NCBI RefSeq assembly: GCF_011397635.1
Contig: NC_064754.1
Coordinates: forward strand, 29,182,543 to 29,246,542
Direction of reading: 5' to 3'
Source: Epinephelus fuscoguttatus
Taxonomy: Eukaryota > Chordata > Actinopteri > Perciformes > Serranidae
Length of the DNA stretch: 64,000 bases
The notes under the pieces were generated by a model. The model was not told the DNA's origin. It ran no database searches and worked only from the letters and a program-made list of their open reading frames with translations. Positions within the stretch are counted from its first letter, which is position 1, and every line of letters starts with the position of its first letter. The translations under genes were made by a program, and so were the position numbers. This document shows positions 62,115 to 64,000 of the stretch, piece by piece.

Positions 62115-64000
62115 CACTCATTAATGCCCGAGGGTAACATCCAGACTCAGTTCTTTCACATGCGTCAGGTTGTAGTAAATATACGAAACATTGCTGATTA
62201 TTGTGCTAAAGGTGAATTTTACTTATTGGTGTAACTATAATTAGTCTGCAATAATCCTGACATTGGTCCAGATGTGCGCATGTTGGCACTGCTCTTTGTG
62301 TGGAGCAGATGGAACTGTCCTTTTTGGCGCAGTGGTGCGTCAGTGTTTGATCGCTTGTTGCACATTTATACTTGGAATACAGAATAAAATTAAAATATTA
62401 TTTGTTATTAATAAGGCAATCTCGAGCCTATAGTGTTTCCGTAGCTGTGGTTTTTTAAATACCTCTAAGATTTCTCAGAGATTTCCACACTAAATCCAAA
62501 TGCACACCACGACTACCAGTGCACAGCGGTAATTCAATGCATAATGATGACGGTGCACTTTACTTCAAACTTTCTTTTCCACAAAATCTCCTCTACATCT
62601 ACAGTTTATTCTGATGAAATATAAACATTTAACTTATGTTTCTATTTAAAAAATAGTCTATAATTAATAATATTCTATAATAATATATAACAATGCACTC
62701 TAATTCTGTTGCACAGGTCACTAGATTTTACAGGTTTGAAACAATGTGATCATGCAGGAATATCTGTCTTTTTACCTCTTCATGTCAAACATCTAATGTT
62801 AGAATGAGGATACATGAATGAGGAGAGGCTTAAAATGGCATGGGTTTCACTTGAAACTTTCAGATTTGTGCACCTGCTGACCGGTATCAACAGAGTAAAT
62901 GAGGATTCTTACAGTAAGTCCTAGTGTTGGCCTTAAAGTGGCTCTTTCAACAAGAAGAAGAAGTTTAAGATCTTAATCTGTATTTAAAGTTACACTTCAT
63001 AAGTAAATAAAAGTGGTTTGATTATGTGTTTTGTTTGGTGCACATTCAGTGTTGCTCAGCATCCCTTAAAAACAGCATCCCACTGACAGGCCTTTGCTGC
63101 CCTCTGTTGTCAAATTGCAGTTCACTGCAGGCAAACATGAAGATTTAAATTGTCATAGATGATCATGTTTAGCTGAAAGGATGATGGATCAACTGACAGA
63201 CTGATGGGCTACAGCAATATTCAAACGTTCAAATATGTCAAACAGTAAAATGTTACCCTGCAAGCCAAATTCTTGTGACAGGGGAGGCACGTAGTTAAAA
63301 TGACAATGTCAACAGAACGCAATTTATTCCCCAAATTATCTGGAGAAATGCATCTTTGACTTTGTGCTGGTTAGTGCACTGACTTTTAGCTTTAGGGGTG
63401 TTTGAGGTTGTTCAGATCCATACAGACTCACAGCCCCTTTCATATTTCCCTTTATTTTAGTACAATGTGGCCTGTCAATGGCAATAAACTGTTGGCTAAA
63501 TTTAGATGTTAACGGAAACTGTAAAACTGAAACCTGTAAATGAAAACTGAAAGCCACAGCTGTAACCTCAAAGTCATTGTTTCATTGCAGACCCACACAC
63601 AAGAGAGATGGTTTCATTTATTTATTTGAGGTCCAGTGAGGTAAACTCTACAGTATTTCACTAAAAAGCAAAGAATTCAGAAATGAATACAAACTTGTGC
63701 ATCAGAGCTTTCTAATCACTAATCACCTCACGACCCTTCAGATATTTCTGGTGACCCTTTGGAAGCGGCCCGACCCCTCGGTTGGTCTCTGTCTCTCTGT
63801 CTTTCAACCCAACCAGTAGAGGCAGATGGCCGTACACTCAGAGCCTGGTTTCTTTCAATTAAAGGGGGGTTGTGTTCCTTGCCTTGCTTGCTCATGGGGA
63901 TGATGTTGGATCTTTGTACATTAAAGAGCATAGTTTTGACCTGCTCAACATGAAAGTGTCATGAGAGGTCTTGATGAACTATCTCTACTATCTCGATCAG
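62115..64000. other. Upstream flank of ina, no gene seen
   Basis: AT-rich, with scattered short frames only. No exon, RNA gene or clear repeat could be supported on either strand. Confidence 0.6.

Overview
This is a nuclear genomic window from a bony fish, most likely a percomorph teleost. The evidence is spliced vertebrate genes with GT-AG introns, long (GT)n/(CA)n tracts, many foldback MITE-like elements and tRNA-derived SINE-like repeats of the kind common in teleosts. No prokaryotic, phage or CRISPR features were seen. The species cannot be named from the sequence alone.

The left half (1 to 29.3 kb) is a dense block of four genes. A RING-H2 ubiquitin ligase of the RNF24/RNF122 family runs on + (3' part only, 1287-5361). 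It meets tail-to-tail pdcd11 (RRP5, a ribosome biogenesis factor; minus strand, 6477-21384, 35 coding exons, about 1810 aa). pdcd11 is head-to-head with atp5mk (USMG5/DAPIT, a small ATP synthase subunit; +, 23049-23314) across a short promoter with three CCAAT boxes. atp5mk meets tail-to-tail taf5 (TFIID/SAGA WD40 subunit; minus, 23946-29222, 11 exons, 746 aa). The right end carries ina (alpha-internexin, a neuronal type IV intermediate filament; minus, 59993-62047, 3 exons, 482 aa). Order and relative orientation ina-taf5-atp5mk-pdcd11 match human 10q24.33, except that PCGF6, between INA and TAF5 in human, was not seen.

From 29.3 to about 57.5 kb there is a roughly 28-kb interval with no gene I can name. 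It holds four long dinucleotide tracts, several foldback elements, a SINE nested in a MITE, a 171-bp tandem repeat and transposon-derived ORF fragments. Two exon-like patterns stand out. One is a phase-compatible chain of four short open segments with splice-like borders on + (38450-54433). The other is a pair of exon-like segments on minus (50052-50654), one with two in-frame stops.

The four left-hand genes are housekeeping functions (ubiquitin ligase, rRNA processing, mitochondrial ATP synthase, basal transcription). They are packed with shared promoters and almost touching 3' ends. ina is neuron-specific with a TATA promoter and sits apart, next to the large intergenic space. The best new observations are a U12-type intron in pdcd11, an apparent third RNF24/RNF122 paralogue, and the two unexplained exon-like sets in the desert.
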